From NCBI GenBank assembly GCA_947167715.1, contig CAMVJD010000003.1, forward strand, positions 1 to 64,000: a stretch of DNA of 64,000 nt, given 5' to 3'. A program made the position numbers and the translations under genes. Under the pieces are notes generated by a model. That model ran no database searches, was not told the DNA's origin, and worked only from the letters and a program-made list of their open reading frames with translations. Of the stretch, positions 54,726 through 63,405 are shown piece by piece. Position 1 is the stretch's first letter. Each line of letters starts with the position of its first letter. The stretch is from an uncultured Eubacteriaceae bacterium. Its GTDB lineage: Bacteria > Bacillota > Clostridia > Lachnospirales > CAG-274.

Positions 54726-54752
54726 TAATAAATCATTGCCGAAGTAATAATT
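54704..54752. repeat. Second copy of the 35783-35830 repeat end
   Basis: ACTTATATGG..TTGTTATTA..ATAAATCATTGCCGAAGTAATAA matches the right half of the element at 35715-35830, including the 15-bp terminal repeat. It interrupts the VirD4 fragment. No opposite inverted end was found nearby. Confidence 0.55.
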
Positions 54753-54768
54753 ACAAATCCGAGTCAAG

Positions 54769-54844
54769 TGTTCCAAAGTTCCAAAAAATTTGATACTTCC
54801 GTTTTATTTATATATTTTTGCTGTAATGTTCCAAAGTTCCAAAA
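54769..54844. repeat. Pair of 18-bp direct repeats upstream of the Xis-like gene
   Basis: TGTTCCAAAGTTCCAAAA occurs exactly at 54769-54786 and 54827-54844, with a 40-base spacer. Each repeat contains TTCCAAA twice. These may be binding sites for the small DNA-binding protein downstream, or iterons. Confidence 0.6.
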
Positions 54845-55015
54845 TTTTATAGAAATTCAAAAATAATTTTTGTAATTATCTGATGGTACGATATGGATTA
54901 AAAAAGTATAATATGAACAAATTTTTATAACATAGTATTAAATAAAAAAATATAATCAAATCTACAACACAGTAACTGCAATTATAATTACAATAAATGT
55001 CAGGAGCGTGATAAT

Positions 55016-55216
55016 ATGTACAGCAACAATTATTCAAAGATACCCGATATATTGACCAGAAAAGAAGCACAATCTATTTTGAAGATAGGCAAGGGTACGA
55101 TGTTCAGGCTGATACACAATGGGGAACTTCCTGCGATAAGGCTTGGAAACAACAGATTTAAAATTAAAAAGGAAGATCTTATAACTTACATTGAAAACAG
55201 CGTTTATGTCGGTTGA
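55016..55216 (+). CDS. Excisionase-family helix-turn-helix protein, copy 1
   Basis: A 66-residue winged helix protein: ILTRKEAQSILKIGKGTMFR, then LGNNRFKIKKEDLITYIEN, the pattern of MerR-like 'excisionase/HTH_17' domains on ICEs. AGGAG precedes the ATG. Such proteins act as recombination directionality factors or regulators of mobilisation genes. A related copy is at 63567. MobC follows 89 bases downstream. Confidence 0.75.
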   Translation: MYSNNYSKIPDILTRKEAQSILKIGKGTMFRLIHNGELPAIRLGNNRFKIKKEDLITYIENSVYVG

Positions 55217-55305
55217 AAAATTGGGCAGAATTAATTTCTGTCCTTTTTTTATTGGCGGCATTGTGCCGGATCATACCGTTTTATACTTTATAGGGAGGAA
55301 TACAA

Positions 55306-55857
55306 ATGAATGGTAAACATAATAACAGCATAACTGTAAAATTAACAAAAAGACAAAATAATAAGCTGAAATTATTATCGTTTGAAGATGGCATAAGCAG
55401 GACTGAACTTATCAGAGAATGCATTACGCTTACGGAGTATAATTCTGTAAAGACCGCGGAATTGGCTGCGCTTGTAACCAAACTGTCGGCTGCTGTTTAT
55501 GAAAATAATATTTATGATGATAATGCGAGTGTAAACATATACATTACAAAACTAAACGAGATAATGGATAGGGATTTGGAACAGTATATATCCAAAGACA
55601 AAAATTATGTAAAAAAGATAACCGTACCGCTTACGGATGCAGAGAAAACACTTATAAAGCAAAGAGCGGCTCAAAATGGTGTTTCCGAATCAAAATATGC
55701 AAGAATGATGATGTTTTGCAAAAACAAATATATCTCTAAAAGAAGGCTTTTGCCTGTCTTGGAGGAACTGAATTACTCTATCAGAAAAATGGATCTTAAA
55801 GGTTGGAACATATCGGAAGTGAAAGGATGGATAATTAAAATATGGAAGTTATTGTAA
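55306..55857 (+). CDS. mobC: MobC-like relaxosome protein
   Basis: 183 residues. The C-terminal half KKITVPLTDAEKTLIKQRAA, then NGVSESKYARMMMF, is a ribbon-helix-helix-like MobC domain, which helps the relaxase nick oriT. The N-terminal half also carries a ribbon-helix-helix-like repeat (ITVKLTKRQNNKLKLLSFED and GISRTELIRE), so the protein seems duplicated internally. It overlaps the relaxase start by 16 bases, the usual arrangement. Confidence 0.7.
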   Translation: MNGKHNNSITVKLTKRQNNKLKLLSFEDGISRTELIRECITLTEYNSVKTAELAALVTKLSAAVYENNIYDDNASVNIYITKLNEIMDRDLEQYISKDKNYVKKITVPLTDAEKTLIKQRAAQNGVSESKYARMMMFCKNKYISKRRLLPVLEELNYSIRKMDLKGWNISEVKGWIIKIWKLL

Positions 55858-56369
55858 AAAATAAGCTAGTTTCAAGAAAAGTCGGATTTAAAAATGTAAA
55901 AATTTATCAAAATCCGGGTGATGTGGAAAGATTGATAAAATATGTTATGGATGAAAACAAGAGAAAAGAGCTGGATATATACGGCTGTATAAACTTAATA
56001 GAAACAGAGCCGCATGAAATGGCTATGGAAATGGAAAAGGTCAAGGAGATATTCGATAAACAAGAGAGCTATCAGATAAAACATCTATGTGTGGATGTGG
56101 GAAAAACTCCGTTTGAAAAGCTTAAAAAGCAAAGGTTCATATACCTGTTTGAACGTGCGCTGGGATATTTCAGAGGCGTGCAAATAGTATATGCCCTGCA
56201 TGAGAATACGGATATTTTACATATTCACCTTATACTTAATACCGTGGATATATATGGCGCTCGTCTTGATCTGAGTGATAATAAGATCAATGGATTTAAG
56301 GAAAATTTTAAAAAGATATTTGAAAAATACTATGGTAATGAGACCGTTCTTATGCTTTTGTTTTACTGA
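55842..56369 (+). CDS. Short MobA/VirD2-type relaxase
   Basis: The 175-residue protein has the HUH metal-binding block in HENTDILHIHLILNTVDIYG, the signature of MOBP-type relaxases. A relaxase Tyr is expected in the N-terminal 30-60 residues; Tyr22 in KIYQNPGD and Tyr34 in KYVMDENK are candidates. No helicase or primase part follows. Relaxases of gut Firmicute elements are often 400 or more residues, so this one is likely truncated at its C-terminus, or a minimal version. Confidence 0.6.
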   Translation: MEVIVKNKLVSRKVGFKNVKIYQNPGDVERLIKYVMDENKRKELDIYGCINLIETEPHEMAMEMEKVKEIFDKQESYQIKHLCVDVGKTPFEKLKKQRFIYLFERALGYFRGVQIVYALHENTDILHIHLILNTVDIYGARLDLSDNKINGFKENFKKIFEKYYGNETVLMLLFY

Positions 56370-56646
56370 ATACTGTGCGTAAATCTGCGGTGCGCAGTAG
56401 TGCGGCGTTCGGTTGGTAAAAGCAGTAAATAAGCCTGTGGTAAGAATTGTCATATAATTTCGGTATCTTGCTATAAAATAATATAATACTATATTCTATT
56501 AATAACATATTAAATATTAAATATTAAATATATAAGTATATATATAATAATTATAGTATATTATTTAATATTAATTATTAATATAATTTATAAATTAACT
56601 ATTATAGTTATTAAATAACTTACAGTTTGAGTATAAATTGAGATAA
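56370..56646. other. Extremely AT-rich stretch
   Basis: From about 56459 to 56625 the sequence is nearly all A and T with repeated TATTAAAT and ATATTAAT words. No gene. Such regions serve as replication or transfer origins, or bind nucleoid proteins. It lies right after the relaxase gene. No defined iteron pattern could be fixed. Confidence 0.5.
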
Positions 56647-56690
56647 ATATATCCTCCTGAAGACGATATTAACCAAACAGGAGGATATAT
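56647..56690. terminator. 13-bp perfect hairpin
   Basis: ATATATCCTCCTG (56647-56659) pairs exactly with CAGGAGGATATAT (56678-56690), with an 18-base loop. It is 13 bases after the stop of the leftward nuclease gene, so it may be its terminator, though no T-run follows. The next possibility is a nic-site hairpin of the mobile element. Confidence 0.5.
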
Positions 56691-56703
56691 GTTTTGAAAT
56701 TTA

Positions 56704-57423
56704 TTAAGATGATTTTACCATACAACGCTTTTGCCAAAATGCAATACCATAGCATAATATAGTTTCATATCCATCGGGAATGCCAAGTGCACATTCTTTT
56801 GCCTGTATCTGTTCAAGCGCATTATTGCAAATCGAAGGCATAGAATCTTTATCGGGCGAACGTTTTGCTTCGATTATCAATGCTCTGCGGTTATTTCTGT
56901 CCTTTAATACTATATCGGGGCGTCCAAGTCCATATTCCTTGTTTGAATCTACAGCATAGCCAAGTCCCGTAAATATACCCGCAAGAAATACATGGTAATA
57001 GTCTTCGTGATAATCGTTGTAGCTTATGGTTTCCCACAGAAATCCCGAAAGGAGTTCCGTGGCTTTTGCTTCGTCTCCGTTCCAAAGGGCTTGCATAAGT
57101 TCCGTTTGTTTCGCTTTTTCTATATTGTCATTAAACCATTTAACAACAGTATCTTCAAAAATGCCGAGTACCTCTTTGTTTGGTATTCTCAAAGTTAATT
57201 CATTGCCTTGCTTACTTGCATCGGCTTTTGTCAAATAACCTGTCATATACAGCATACTCCACAAATTTTCTTCTGTAGAATATAACTCATCATAAGTCAG
57301 ATCATCGCAGATAACTTGTTCTATGGTGCCGCCGTTAAGAAGTGTTTCAAATTTGTCATTTACGGCAAATTCCGTTCTGTCCACAAAACTTCTGATTATA
57401 GCACTATTCATGTCCTTTTTCAA
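56704..57423 (-). pseudogene. PD-(D/E)XK nuclease domain, N-terminally truncated AAA-ATPase-like protein
   Basis: 239 residues. The sequence equals the C-terminal half of AAA-ATPase-like/PDDEXK_9 proteins (usual length over 500): EENLWSMLYMTGYLT after the ATPase part, then DYYHVFLAGIFTGLGYAVDS, then GRPDIVLKD..RRALIIEAKR, with Asp and Glu-x-Lys of the nuclease. The ATPase domain is absent, and MKKDMNSAIIRSFVD is probably a fortuitous start. Its role in full-length form is unknown; this remnant keeps the nuclease site. Confidence 0.65.
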
Positions 57424-57539
57424 TATTAAACATTGCAGATTTATTATGTGCGTTATTTAGTACCTTAAATATCATTTGATAGGAGTATATTTCAATCATA
57501 AAAAGATATATTATCCCTGTGTTTAGAAAGGTATACCAT

Positions 57540-57576
57540 AACGAACACACCAAATCTGCCCGTAATTGTGTTCGTT
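57540..57576. promoter_or_regulatory. Inverted repeat upstream of the resolvase
   Basis: AACGAACACA (57540-57549) and its complement TGTGTTCGTT (57567-57576) are separated by 17 bases. Further half-like motifs (AACGAATA at about 57595, TTACGAACA at about 57623) follow. This may be the resolvase's own binding/crossover site or an operator. Confidence 0.5.
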
Positions 57577-57645
57577 AAACACCAACTTTCAAAAAACGAA
57601 TATGTCCGTAAATGGTCAGACCTTTACGAACAGGAAAGGAGAACA

Positions 57646-58269
57646 ATGAGCAGTCGTACTTACTACTATGCACGGGTATCATCCACCGAACAAAATCTTG
57701 ACCGACAGCTGGAAGCGTTCAAAGCTATGGGAGCAGATGACCGAGCCGTAATAACCGACAAGGCAAGCGGTAAAGATTTGGAAAGAGCAGGTTATCAAGC
57801 GTTGAAGTCAACGATTTTGCGTTCCGGAGACACTCTTGTTATCAAAAGTCTGGACAGGTTGTCAAGGAACAAGTCGGACATCAAAGGTGAGCTGGAGTTC
57901 TTCAAACAGCAAGGCATACGGCTTAAGGTGCTTGATCTGCCTACAACACTTATCGATCTGCCTGAAGAACAAAGCTGGATCTTCGATATGATAAACAACA
58001 TTCTTATCGAAGTTCTTGCAAGTATAGCTGAACAGGGGCGTATTACTATACGTCAACGACAGCGTGAAGGCATTGACGCAGCTAAAAAACAAGGCAAACA
58101 TTTAGGTCGAAAGCCTATGTTATATCCTGCCGACTGGGGAGAAAATTATCTTTTATGGAAGGAAGGTGAGATAACCGCAAACGAATTTATGCGAAGGACA
58201 GGGCTGAAAAGAACTACGTTCTACAAGTTAGTAAAAAATTATGAAGAGGTGGACGATATGAGTGAGTGA
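57646..58269 (+). CDS. Serine recombinase (resolvase/invertase type)
   Basis: Start at the ATG at 57646 (SSRTYYYARVSSTEQNLDRQ) with AAAGGAG upstream. The catalytic Ser12 lies in YARVSS. Then KASGKDLERAGYQ, LVIKSLDRLSRNKSDI (the Arg-rich site) and a C-terminal helix-turn-helix (GEITANEFMRRTGLKRTTFY). 207 residues, small resolvase/invertase type, complete. It probably moves or inverts DNA of this element. Zinc-ribbon and amidoligase genes follow with overlap or two-base gap. Confidence 0.9.
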   Translation: MSSRTYYYARVSSTEQNLDRQLEAFKAMGADDRAVITDKASGKDLERAGYQALKSTILRSGDTLVIKSLDRLSRNKSDIKGELEFFKQQGIRLKVLDLPTTLIDLPEEQSWIFDMINNILIEVLASIAEQGRITIRQRQREGIDAAKKQGKHLGRKPMLYPADWGENYLLWKEGEITANEFMRRTGLKRTTFYKLVKNYEEVDDMSE

Positions 58270-58474
58270 TGAATTGATCAAATGCGATTGCTGTGGGAGG
58301 AAGATAAGCAAAAGCAGTGTGATTTCAGGGGTGAATTACGACCTTTTTACAAGCTGTTTTGATAAACATTATACCCGCTGCGACAAGTGTAACTCGGTAA
58401 TCGATGTAAATGATATTTATTGGCGTAAAGGCTGCAAGTATTGCAGTCATTGCTATTTTGAGGAAGGAGAATAA
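58262..58474 (+). CDS. Small zinc-ribbon protein
   Basis: 70 residues with three CxxC pairs: CDCCGRK, CDKC and CKYCSHC, a treble-clef/LIM-like zinc protein. The GTG start overlaps the resolvase stop. It resembles the N-terminal zinc part of the amidoligase just downstream, so it may be a split or duplicated module that binds the same partner. No enzyme site is visible. Confidence 0.7.
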   Translation: MSDELIKCDCCGRKISKSSVISGVNYDLFTSCFDKHYTRCDKCNSVIDVNDIYWRKGCKYCSHCYFEEGE

Positions 58475-58476
58475 AA

Positions 58477-59568
58477 ATGGAACATGACATTATTGTATGC
58501 TGCGAATGCGGCGAGCCTTTATCACATGATGAGGCACTTGAATTTGACGGGAATACCTACTGCCAACATTGCCTGGATGAGGTGACTTTCATCTGTGACT
58601 GCTGCGGGGAGAGGGAATATCTCGATGACGAGGTATGCGATGACAGGATAAGTCTGTGCAGGCGCTGTTATGAGCGGTATTACACCCGATGTGAGGCTTG
58701 CAATCGTTTGATTTATAATGACGATGCCTGCTATTTGAGCGATGACGACGATTATTCGTACTGCTATGACTGCTACAACGAACGTGTCGGGCGAAGTATT
58801 CGTGAGTACAGTTATAAGCCGACGCCCGTATTTTATGGCGAGGGTACACGTTTTATGGGTGTAGAACTTGAAGTTGACGAGGGCGGTCATTCAAACGACA
58901 ATGCAGAGGAGGTGTTTAAGATAGCCAACAGCGAAAAAGAGCATCTTTACATCAAGAGTGACGGGTCGATAAACAGCGGTTTCGAGATAGTTACGCATCC
59001 TATGTCATTGGACTATCATAAAAATCAAATGCCATGGCAGGCGGTAATGGACAGGCTTATAGATATGGGCTATTTAAGTCACAAAACAAGCACCTGCGGA
59101 CTGCACGTTCATGTCAACAGAAATTCTTTGGGAGAAAACTGTACGGAGCAGGAGAATGCCGTTGCAAGGATATTGTACTTTGTGGAGCATAACTGGGATG
59201 AGATGCTGAGGTTTTCAAGACGTACCGAGAGTGCCATGCAGCGTTGGGCAGCAAGGTACGGGACAAAAGGCGATCCCAAAGAACACATAGACAATGCCAA
59301 AAAGGATTATAGCCGTTACCGCTGTATCAACATTCAGAATTATTATACAATTGAGTTTCGCTTGTTCAGAGGAACTCTGAAGTATAACACATTTGTAGCC
59401 ACGTTGGAACTCGTTAATGAGATTTGCAATGTGGCTGTTTCTTTGTCCGATGATGAAATGACGAAACTCACTTGGGAGAAATTCATTGACGGACTCGACA
59501 AGGAAAAGAATGTGGAACTTATCAACTACTTAGGCGAGAGAAATCTTTACAATGGAATGGAGGAATGA
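58477..59568 (+). CDS. Amidoligase with N-terminal zinc ribbons
   Basis: Amidoligases of this family (Amidoligase_2) are predicted to join carboxyl and amino groups with ATP. Residues 1-110 form three zinc units: pairs C8/C11 with C29/C32, C40/C43 with C61/C64, and C72/C75 with C96/C99. The catalytic domain follows with FMGVELEVDEGGHSND (GxExE signature), SDGSINSGFEIVTHPMSLDY, CGLHVHVNRNSL and IEFRLFRGT, the conserved Glu/Arg/His pattern. 363 residues. It overlaps a class II glutamine amidotransferase, so ammonia may come from it. Substrate unknown. Confidence 0.8.
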   Translation: MEHDIIVCCECGEPLSHDEALEFDGNTYCQHCLDEVTFICDCCGEREYLDDEVCDDRISLCRRCYERYYTRCEACNRLIYNDDACYLSDDDDYSYCYDCYNERVGRSIREYSYKPTPVFYGEGTRFMGVELEVDEGGHSNDNAEEVFKIANSEKEHLYIKSDGSINSGFEIVTHPMSLDYHKNQMPWQAVMDRLIDMGYLSHKTSTCGLHVHVNRNSLGENCTEQENAVARILYFVEHNWDEMLRFSRRTESAMQRWAARYGTKGDPKEHIDNAKKDYSRYRCINIQNYYTIEFRLFRGTLKYNTFVATLELVNEICNVAVSLSDDEMTKLTWEKFIDGLDKEKNVELINYLGERNLYNGMEE

Positions 59569-59570
59569 GC

Positions 59571-60542
59571 ATGTGCTGTCTGTTTGGTTTAATTGATTAC
59601 GCGCAATGTTTAAGCGTAAAACGAAAGGAAAAAATAATAAAGGTTCTATCAAGAGAAAGTGAAGTAAGAGGAACTCATGCAACGGGTGTTGCATATTTAA
59701 CGGGAGATAAAATGACTGTTTACAAGCGTCCCAAAGCGGCTCACTCAATGCGCTTTAAATTTGACAGTAATCCACAGGTCATTATGGGTCATTGCCGTTT
59801 CACGACTCAAGGCACAGAGAAGAACAACGAGAACAATCATCCTTTTTACTCGGAAAAGTTAGGCTTTTCTCTTGCCCATAACGGCGTATTATACAATGAT
59901 GTGCTTCTAAGACAGCAGGAGCATCTTCCAAAGCCCAAAATCGAGACCGACAGTTATGTTGCTGTCCAGCTTATAGAAAAGAAGAATACCCTCAGCTTCG
60001 ACAGCCTGAAATATATGGCAGAGAAAGTTGAGGGTTCTTTTTGTTTTACCGTGCTTGACAGGAATAACAATATCTATCTTGTAAAGGGCGATAATCCGCT
60101 TGCTGTCGTGGATGCGGGAGGTTATTATTTATACGCTTCGACCGAGGCCATACTTGCTTCTGCACTTAAAAAGCTTGGCATATATCACTTTGAGCAGATA
60201 AAGCTCGGCGAGGGCGAGATAATGCGTATCGACCGCAACGGCAAGCGTGTGAAAGATACCTTTGAATTTTCCGAACGGTTCTATGGCTTGTGGGGCAGAT
60301 ACGGCGGTTATTATAACTATGGATATTGGAACAGCTCCAAAAGCAAGAAGAATGACGAGTATATAAAACAGTACACAAAAGACCTTATCGACTATGCCGC
60401 TTTGGTAGGTATCGACGAGGACACTATACTCAACCTTATTAAAGACGGGTTCAGTCTTGACGAGATCGAGAACATGATATACGACACAGAATATTATTAC
60501 GAAATGGAGGCGATGTACGATGATGCACTTACTGAAATATGA
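59571..60542 (+). CDS. Class II glutamine amidotransferase
   Basis: Ntn-hydrolase that frees ammonia from glutamine using an N-terminal Cys. The start at 59571 is chosen over an ATG six bases upstream: GGAGGA has correct spacing and it places Cys at position 2 (MCCLFGLID) for exposure. Motifs: RGTHATGVAYL, MGHCRFTTQGT, NNHPF and FSLAHNGVLYND. The C-terminus (about 250-323) is helical and unlike purine or asparagine synthetases. About 323 residues. Overlap and order link it to the amidoligase upstream. Confidence 0.85.
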   Translation: MCCLFGLIDYAQCLSVKRKEKIIKVLSRESEVRGTHATGVAYLTGDKMTVYKRPKAAHSMRFKFDSNPQVIMGHCRFTTQGTEKNNENNHPFYSEKLGFSLAHNGVLYNDVLLRQQEHLPKPKIETDSYVAVQLIEKKNTLSFDSLKYMAEKVEGSFCFTVLDRNNNIYLVKGDNPLAVVDAGGYYLYASTEAILASALKKLGIYHFEQIKLGEGEIMRIDRNGKRVKDTFEFSERFYGLWGRYGGYYNYGYWNSSKSKKNDEYIKQYTKDLIDYAALVGIDEDTILNLIKDGFSLDEIENMIYDTEYYYEMEAMYDDALTEI

Positions 60543-61374
60543 TGATTTCAAAACGGCTCTGCTTAATGGGATAAAAAATTCTCTTCCTGTTGAGTATGGA
60601 AATTACAGCGTTGAGCTGCACAGGATAACCAAGGACAATCAAACTTTTGACGGGATATGTATGCTTGACAAGAACGAGCATACCGCAGTTTCGCCCGTAG
60701 TTTACGCCGAAGAACTGTACAACAGCTACATTGACGGCACAAGTTTGGATAAAGTCATAAAAACAGCAACAAACCTGCTGTTCGGTAATTTTGAGACTGC
60801 AACCGATATGGACCTCGATAATATCAAAGAAAACGTAGTTCCTGTACTAACAGCACAAAAACCGAATGAAAATACGATCCACATACCATTCCTCGATATG
60901 GAGATACTGTTCAGGTGGATAATTAAAAGGGATGAAAACGGCGTTTTCGGTACTATGATAACAAATGAAGTGGCAAAGGCCTTTGCACTTGACACGGATA
61001 ATATTCTCGAAAAAGCAAAAGATAATATGAGAAAAATAATGCCCGTTTCCGTTATGCCGCTTAAAACTGCTATTCCCGAATACAAGTTCAGTTCGGATGA
61101 TATTCCCGTATTTGTGTTAAGCAATAAATACAGCATAGACGGGGCGGCGTATATCCTTGATGAAATCGTTTTGCAGCAGCTTCACGATATTTTCAAAAAG
61201 GATTTTTATATCCTGCTGCCTTGCGTCCATGAGGCACTTATAATCCTAAAAGGTGTTATGAGTGAAAACACACTTAAACAGGCCGCCGAAAACATAGCAC
61301 AAAGTATAACAAACCCCGAAGAAAAACTTACATCCAGCTTATATAAATACAACGGCAGTATTTCATTGATCTGA
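60520..61374 (+). CDS. DUF5688-like protein
   Basis: 284 residues, no enzyme motif. MMHLLKYDDFKTALLNGIKN at the N-terminus and DDIPVFVLSNKYSIDGAAYI in the C-terminal half match the DUF5688 family frequent on gut Firmicute mobile elements. The start overlaps the amidotransferase by 23 bases. Part of its C-terminal region is duplicated at 61505-61596. Its function is unknown. Regular co-occurrence with the amidotransferase suggests a shared regulon or a shared pathway. Confidence 0.7.
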   Translation: MMHLLKYDDFKTALLNGIKNSLPVEYGNYSVELHRITKDNQTFDGICMLDKNEHTAVSPVVYAEELYNSYIDGTSLDKVIKTATNLLFGNFETATDMDLDNIKENVVPVLTAQKPNENTIHIPFLDMEILFRWIIKRDENGVFGTMITNEVAKAFALDTDNILEKAKDNMRKIMPVSVMPLKTAIPEYKFSSDDIPVFVLSNKYSIDGAAYILDEIVLQQLHDIFKKDFYILLPCVHEALIILKGVMSENTLKQAAENIAQSITNPEEKLTSSLYKYNGSISLI

Positions 61375-61379
61375 AAAAT

Positions 61380-61415
61380 GCCCCTTGCTAAAGTATTTTG
61401 ACTTTAACAAGGGGC
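61380..61415 (+). terminator. Hairpin after the DUF5688 gene
   Basis: GCCCCTTG (61380-61387) pairs with CAAGGGGC (61408-61415), extended by TAAAG/CTTTA. It lies just after the stop codon; only short T stretches follow. Confidence 0.55.
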
Positions 61416-61425
61416 TAATATTACT

Positions 61426-61629
61426 ATGGCAGCATATAGATTTTATTTATTCCTTTGCCCTGTTTCACTGTCGAGTGAAAATAATTTTGTTAATATATCT
61501 CAAATTAAAACCGCCATACCCGAATACAAGTTCAGCTCGGATGATATACCCGTATTTGTGTTAAGCAATAAATACAGCATAGACGGGGCGGCATATTACA
61601 GCTTTCTTTTTTGTTCGCCTATGTTATAA
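61426..61629 (+). pseudogene. Fragment of a second DUF5688 gene
   Basis: Bases 61505-61596 repeat 61061-61152 of the DUF5688 gene with a few changes: EYKFSSDDIPVFVLSNKYSI recurs identically as protein. The rest of the frame is unrelated and lacks a real start. The copy is diverged in third positions, so it is a relic of a paralogue rather than a recent duplication. It was probably truncated by arrival of the amidohydrolase cassette. Confidence 0.7.
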
Positions 61630-61656
61630 ATCGGTTTTGATTGCCGTTTATCTGTT

Positions 61657-63303
61657 TTATGCGGTATATACCCATTTTCCGCCAACCATGGTGCCAAGCA
61701 CGGGAGCATCCTGAATATGCTCGGGGTCGCATTTGGTGATGTCATCGCCAAGTACGACCAGGTCCGCCTCTTTGCCGACTGTAATACTGCCAAGACGGTC
61801 GTCACACAGAAGCTGATATGCCTCGTTTATTGTGGTCGCTTCGATCATTTGCTCAATGGTGACGCGCTCTCCTGCGTTATGCAGGGTATCGGGACGGCCG
61901 GGAAGCTGTCGTATCACACCTTTTTGTATGCCTATCAGCGGATATGCAGGGTTCGTGACGGGGTAATCGCTTGCGGAAGTCACTACGACACCCGCATCGA
62001 AAAAGGACTTCATGGGCAGCTGGTTCTCTGCGCGTTCTTCTCCTATAACAGCCGCTATCATGCCGAAGTAGTCGGGGTCCATATCGAACCAATGAGGATC
62101 TGTGGAAGCTACGACACCCAGTTTCGCCATGCGCGGGATGTCTGCCTTATCTACCACCTGCAAATGTGTAACGGCGTCACGATAATCGTGCTTCCCGTTT
62201 TCTGCCTGTACCTTCTCGATAGCATCCAATGTCATTGAAAGAGCGCCGTCGCCGATAGCGTGGACGTGTACCGTAAAACCGAGTTCGTGTGATCTCTTGA
62301 ACACAGCCGTCAGAGTTTCCATGTCAAGACGAAGCTGTCCGCAGTGCTGATGTTCCTGAGACCATGGATCTGTGTAGGGCTCTTTCAGGTAGGCAGTCGA
62401 GGGATTGCCGGGCATTGTGCCGTCCAGCTGAAGTTTGATGTTGGTCAGTTCAAACATGGGTCCCTTGGTACGTTGTCTGAGTTCCGCTGCGTGTTCGATC
62501 TCTGCCAGCGTGTCATGGCCTTTTGCCTGAAATACCTGATAGGCGGCATAGACGTGCATATGCAGCTTACCCTCTGAATCAAGCTGATGACAAGCTTCTG
62601 CGGCGTTGTCTGTACTGTCCCAGTTGATAATGGGATCCAGGATCAGGGTCTCTCCGTGTGCCAGATATTCCTCCTGATAATACAGGAAGCCCTCCTTATA
62701 CTGCTCAACCGAAAAAACTGTGAGAGGTTTCAGCAGATCCATTGCGCCCTCACGGAAAAAGCCTGTGGGATTGCCGTCTTTATCCCGCACGATAATGCCG
62801 TCCGAGACATCGGGCGTGTTTCTGTCGATGCCAAGACGATCCATAGCGGCATGGTTCACCCAGTAGGAATGATGACCGATGTCCGCAAGAACGATAGGTT
62901 TGTCCGTCAGAGGGTCAAGCAGATCTGCGGTAGGGCCGTCGGGTCCCATATCGGGGGTGGGAATAAAGCCTGCACCTTGAATAACATCAAGCTCGGGGTG
63001 ATTTTCTGCAAAATCTTTGACTGCGGCAAGATGCTCCTCAAGAGTTCCGAAAGGACTAAGGTGTACCGTGAAAAGTGCTTCCGTTCCGCCCGGAGCAACA
63101 TGACCGTGACCTTCTCCCAGTCCGGGCAATATGATGCCGTTCTCATACCGCAGTTCTTCCGTGCTTTCGCCGATATATGCCTTTGCGCCCGCTTCGCTGC
63201 CGACATAGACAAACTTTCCGTCCGCGATCGCCACAGCTTCGGCTTTGGGTAACTTCTTATCAACGGTGTATATGTTTCCGTAAATAACCTTGTCTGCATT
63301 CAT
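61657..63303 (-). CDS. Amidohydrolase family 3 protein (YtcJ-like)
   Basis: 548 residues, metal-dependent hydrolase of the imidazolonepropionase-like type. LPGLGEGHGHVAPGGTEALF contains the HxH metal pair; HVHAIGDGALSMTLDAI holds a later metal His; SASDYPVTNP contains the catalytic Asp; and EADLVVLGDDITKCDP ends the beta-sandwich. Substrate unknown (an amide, N-acyl or urea-like bond). AGGAGGA precedes the ATG. The gene is visibly richer in G and C than its neighbours, which points to acquisition. Promoter and operator lie just upstream at 63406-63469. Confidence 0.85.
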   Translation of the reverse strand: MNADKVIYGNIYTVDKKLPKAEAVAIADGKFVYVGSEAGAKAYIGESTEELRYENGIILPGLGEGHGHVAPGGTEALFTVHLSPFGTLEEHLAAVKDFAENHPELDVIQGAGFIPTPDMGPDGPTADLLDPLTDKPIVLADIGHHSYWVNHAAMDRLGIDRNTPDVSDGIIVRDKDGNPTGFFREGAMDLLKPLTVFSVEQYKEGFLYYQEEYLAHGETLILDPIINWDSTDNAAEACHQLDSEGKLHMHVYAAYQVFQAKGHDTLAEIEHAAELRQRTKGPMFELTNIKLQLDGTMPGNPSTAYLKEPYTDPWSQEHQHCGQLRLDMETLTAVFKRSHELGFTVHVHAIGDGALSMTLDAIEKVQAENGKHDYRDAVTHLQVVDKADIPRMAKLGVVASTDPHWFDMDPDYFGMIAAVIGEERAENQLPMKSFFDAGVVVTSASDYPVTNPAYPLIGIQKGVIRQLPGRPDTLHNAGERVTIEQMIEATTINEAYQLLCDDRLGSITVGKEADLVVLGDDITKCDPEHIQDAPVLGTMVGGKWVYTA

Positions 63304-63354
63304 AATTATTCCTCCTTTTATTTCATGATCCTATATTTTATAGTAAGCGAATTA

Positions 63355-63390
63355 AATAATCGGACTTAAGCTCGCTTAAGGCTGATTATT
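63355..63390 (-). promoter_or_regulatory. Dyad in the leader of the amidohydrolase
   Basis: AATAATC (63355-63361) faces GATTATT (63384-63390), with CTTAAG-type inner arms. It lies in the transcribed leader between operator and start codon. It may form an RNA hairpin or a second operator half. Confidence 0.45.
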
Positions 63391-63405
63391 TATGAGCCAC
63401 ATCAT

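Noticed and set aside
61717-63252. Two long plus-strand frames opposite the amidohydrolase.
   Set aside because: Shadows of a GC-rich gene without ribosome sites or domains.
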